This document shows, piece after piece, positions 5,948 to 7,299 of a stretch of 7,299 nucleotides of DNA; the stretch's first letter is position 1, and each line of letters begins with the position of its first letter. This stretch comes from Planctomycetaceae bacterium (GTDB taxonomy: Bacteria > Planctomycetota > Planctomycetia > Planctomycetales > Planctomycetaceae): NCBI GenBank assembly GCA_029259875.1, contig JAJDEK010000124.1, positions 1 through 7,299 on the forward strand, in the 5' to 3' direction. Under the pieces are notes generated by a model. The model saw only the letters and a program-made list of their open reading frames with translations, ran no database searches and was not told the DNA's origin. The position numbers and the translations under genes are program-made.

Positions 5948-6994
5948 GTGGCAATTGATGTTTATAAGGATTGGCTGGGAATACCAGAAGGCAACCGACC
6001 TCCACATCATTATGATTTACTCCGACTAGTCAAATTTGAAGATGATGAAGAAAAAATTCGTGCACACTATAAAAAATTAAACTCGCACGTCCGAAAATAT
6101 GCTTCCGGAAAATACTCAAACGAATCTCAAGAATTGCTGAACGAGCTAGCAAAAGCCATGCTCTGTTTGACAGACCCGGAACGTAAAAGAGAGTACGATG
6201 AAAGCCTGGGGCGTGAATTTGATGAGGATGAAACAACAGGTCCTCTGCCGGTCGAGAAAATCCTCGTAGAACTAGGTCACATCGATAAAGCTCAGGCCAA
6301 GGAGCTAGTCGAATTTGCCGAGAAACGTGGTTTGTCAGTCCGTGATGCGGCTGTCCAAATGCGTTTTGTTGATGCGGAAGTCGCAACACAGGCATTGGCG
6401 CGTTCACAAGGCGTGCCTTATATTGACTTAGAGGAAACGATCCCCGACGACAGTATTTTGGATCAGTTGCCTCAACAGGTAGCAAAACGAAATACGATTC
6501 TGCCATTATTCATTGACGATGATGTATTACTGGTAGCCTGTGCCGATCAGCCAACGCACGATTTGGAAGACGAACTTCGTTTACGGTATCAGGTTCCATC
6601 ACGCTGGGTTCTGGCAACTCCTCGATCAATCAGTCAAGGAATTGCTGAATATTATGCAGTGGCAGCGCAAGCGAATGACGGAGATCAGGAAGCGAAAGCG
6701 GACTCTGTTGATGAACCAACGAAGAAGTCTTCCTCAAAACCAAAGCCAGAGAAAAAAGTTAAAACCCCCAAGCCCTCTAGAGGTAGGAATGCATTATCTC
6801 CTGATGAGCTGAAAGAAAAGAAACAACTGGCGTTCATTTTTAGTGGGTGGGCCTTTTGTGGCGCGATCTTAATCGACCAATTTATTTTGAAAAATTATGT
6901 TTTCCCACAAACATGGCCTTGGAACTTTATGCTAGCGACAATCAGCGTGCCCTTTATTGCCTTTTATTTATGGTCGGGTATGTGGAAGAAGTAA
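5948..6994 (+). CDS. Membrane-anchored J-like / MshEN-like domain protein
   Basis: The 348-residue protein has four parts. Residues 20-88 look like a J domain: 'HYDLLRL' (helix I), EEKIRAHYKKLN (34-45, helix II) and NELAKAMLCLTDPERKREYD (65-84, helix III). The HPD triad is replaced by Arg-Lys-Tyr (49-51). Residues about 100-237 resemble the GspE_N/MshEN domain: ILVELGHID (105-113), then ATQALARSQGVPYIDLEE (146-163), ILPLFIDDDVLLVACADQP (184-202) and a final ISQGIAEYY (228-236). Residues about 245-285 are a charged Lys/Pro/Ser linker. Two hydrophobic helices follow (about 294-314 and 325-345), ending in MWKK, so both ends are probably cytoplasmic. No secretion ATPase domain follows, so this is not a type II/IV pilus ATPase. 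It lies 145 bp after the Hsp70 gene on the same strand, suggesting partnership. The function is unknown; a membrane-tethered regulator or adaptor of the Hsp70 is an inference. Confidence 0.88.
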   Translation: MAIDVYKDWLGIPEGNRPPHHYDLLRLVKFEDDEEKIRAHYKKLNSHVRKYASGKYSNESQELLNELAKAMLCLTDPERKREYDESLGREFDEDETTGPLPVEKILVELGHIDKAQAKELVEFAEKRGLSVRDAAVQMRFVDAEVATQALARSQGVPYIDLEETIPDDSILDQLPQQVAKRNTILPLFIDDDVLLVACADQPTHDLEDELRLRYQVPSRWVLATPRSISQGIAEYYAVAAQANDGDQEAKADSVDEPTKKSSSKPKPEKKVKTPKPSRGRNALSPDELKEKKQLAFIFSGWAFCGAILIDQFILKNYVFPQTWPWNFMLATISVPFIAFYLWSGMWKK

Positions 6995-7054
6995 ATTCGG
7001 TTTCATTGTTGTTTCCAGAATATGCGCTATAACCGTTATAGACTTGCCGAATTT
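6993..7054. repeat. Nested inverted repeats just after the J-like gene
   Basis: AAATTCGG (6993-7000, overlapping the TAA stop) pairs perfectly with CCGAATTT (7047-7054), with G-T wobbles possible at both ends of the stem. Inside lies a second perfect dyad, CTATAAC-C-GTTATAG (7027-7041). The RNA could fold as a stem closing an inner hairpin. The 3' arm ends in only three T's, so it is an atypical terminator. The inner 15-bp dyad is also a plausible operator for the next gene. Confidence 0.45.
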
Positions 7055-7077
7055 GAGACCTTCCTTCTACGAAATTG

Positions 7078-7104
7078 CTCTGACCTGTTTCTGTACGATC
7101 AGAG
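7078..7104. repeat. 6-bp inverted repeat in the leader of the last gene
   Basis: CTCTGA (7078-7083) and TCAGAG (7099-7104) pair over a 15-nt loop, with one more G-T wobble outside. A further small dyad, CTGAT (7162-7166) and ATCAG (7175-7179), lies closer to the start codon. An AT-rich TATATATAA (7119-7127) between them could serve as a -10 region, but no matching -35 box is seen at the proper distance. Confidence 0.25.
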
Positions 7105-7204
7105 TTCCGATGATATGCTATATATAAGGGAGAAGGCTGGTCTTTGTTGAATTTTTCTCCGCTGATCTGCCTGAATCAGTTCTATCGCAAGCTGTCATAA
7201 ACCC

Positions 7205-7208
7205 GGAG
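7205..7208 (+). promoter_or_regulatory. Ribosome binding site of the last gene
   Basis: GGAG lies 6 nt before the ATG at 7215, good spacing that supports a real gene start there. A TTG at 7212 overlaps the spacer and is a less likely start. Confidence 0.6.
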
Positions 7209-7214
7209 TCCTTG

Positions 7215-7299
7215 ATGGCGATTTCTTCTGTCACATCTGCAATGCATACCGCTTTATCTAGCATTGATCGCATCGGTCAGCGCATGGAACAGATTGCAG
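7215..7299 (+). CDS. Unrecognised protein, N-terminal 28 residues only (runs off the right edge)
   Basis: From the ATG, 28 codons are open to the window edge: MAISSVTSAMHTALSSIDRI followed by GQRMEQIA, then a codon starting with G. The composition (Ala, Ser, Ile, Met, Gln, no Cys) suggests an amphipathic helix without a signal peptide. The pattern AL-x2-I-x5-R-x3-IA is loosely like the N-terminal helix of flagellar rod/hook proteins, which runs into a NxAN motif. That motif would lie outside the window, so I do not assign the family. The gene is on the same strand as the Hsp70 and J-like genes but 220 bp away behind inverted repeats, so it is probably a separate transcription unit. Confidence 0.6.
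   Translation, partial: MAISSVTSAMHTALSSIDRIGQRMEQIA

Noticed and set aside
4206..7032. Open frames overlapping the Hsp70 and J-like genes (4206-4430, 6030-6506, 6540-6812, 6847-7032)
   Set aside because: They lie antisense or out of frame to well-supported genes and show no family motif. The 158-residue antisense frame at 6030-6506 is the longest but has no recognisable domain.
7137..7155. Sigma54 promoter before the last gene (GG near 7138 with a downstream T-rich box)
   Set aside because: The -12 GC dinucleotide at the required spacing is missing.

Overview
The window looks like chromosome from a planctomycete, probably of the Gimesia type. This rests on three things: moderate, near-even base composition; a truncated Hsp70 of a kind I associate with planctomycetes; and a protein beginning 'AIDVYKDWLGIPEG', whose HPD-less J-like start I also associate with that phylum. 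The assignment comes from recalled protein resemblance, not from a search. I see no tRNA, rRNA, CRISPR array, insertion sequence or phage gene.

Left half, minus strand (3536 down to 1): three genes form a sugar-phosphate group. A phosphoglucomutase/phosphomannomutase (1689-3536) is followed after 280 bp by a short-form inositol-3-phosphate synthase (185-1408). The synthase stop codon overlaps the start of a UbiA-family prenyltransferase, of which only the first 62 codons lie in the window (1-188). The mutase makes or uses glucose 6-phosphate, the synthase converts it to inositol 3-phosphate, and the overlapping membrane prenyltransferase suggests an isoprenoid-linked end product. That last step is inference.

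Centre (3537-4218): a 680-bp non-coding stretch separates the two divergent groups. It holds several short direct and inverted repeats but no gene I can support.

Right half, plus strand: an Hsp70 with complete ATP-binding motifs but no C-terminal lid and an altered interdomain linker (4219-5802) is followed after 145 bp by a GTG-started protein (5948-6994). That protein joins an HPD-less J-like domain, a GspE_N/MshEN-like domain, a Lys/Pro-rich linker and two C-terminal membrane helices. The two may form an unusual membrane-tethered chaperone pair, the most interesting item here. After a 220-bp intergenic region with nested inverted repeats, a third plus-strand gene starts at 7215 and runs off the end. 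Its 28 visible residues hint weakly at a flagellar rod-type N-terminus.
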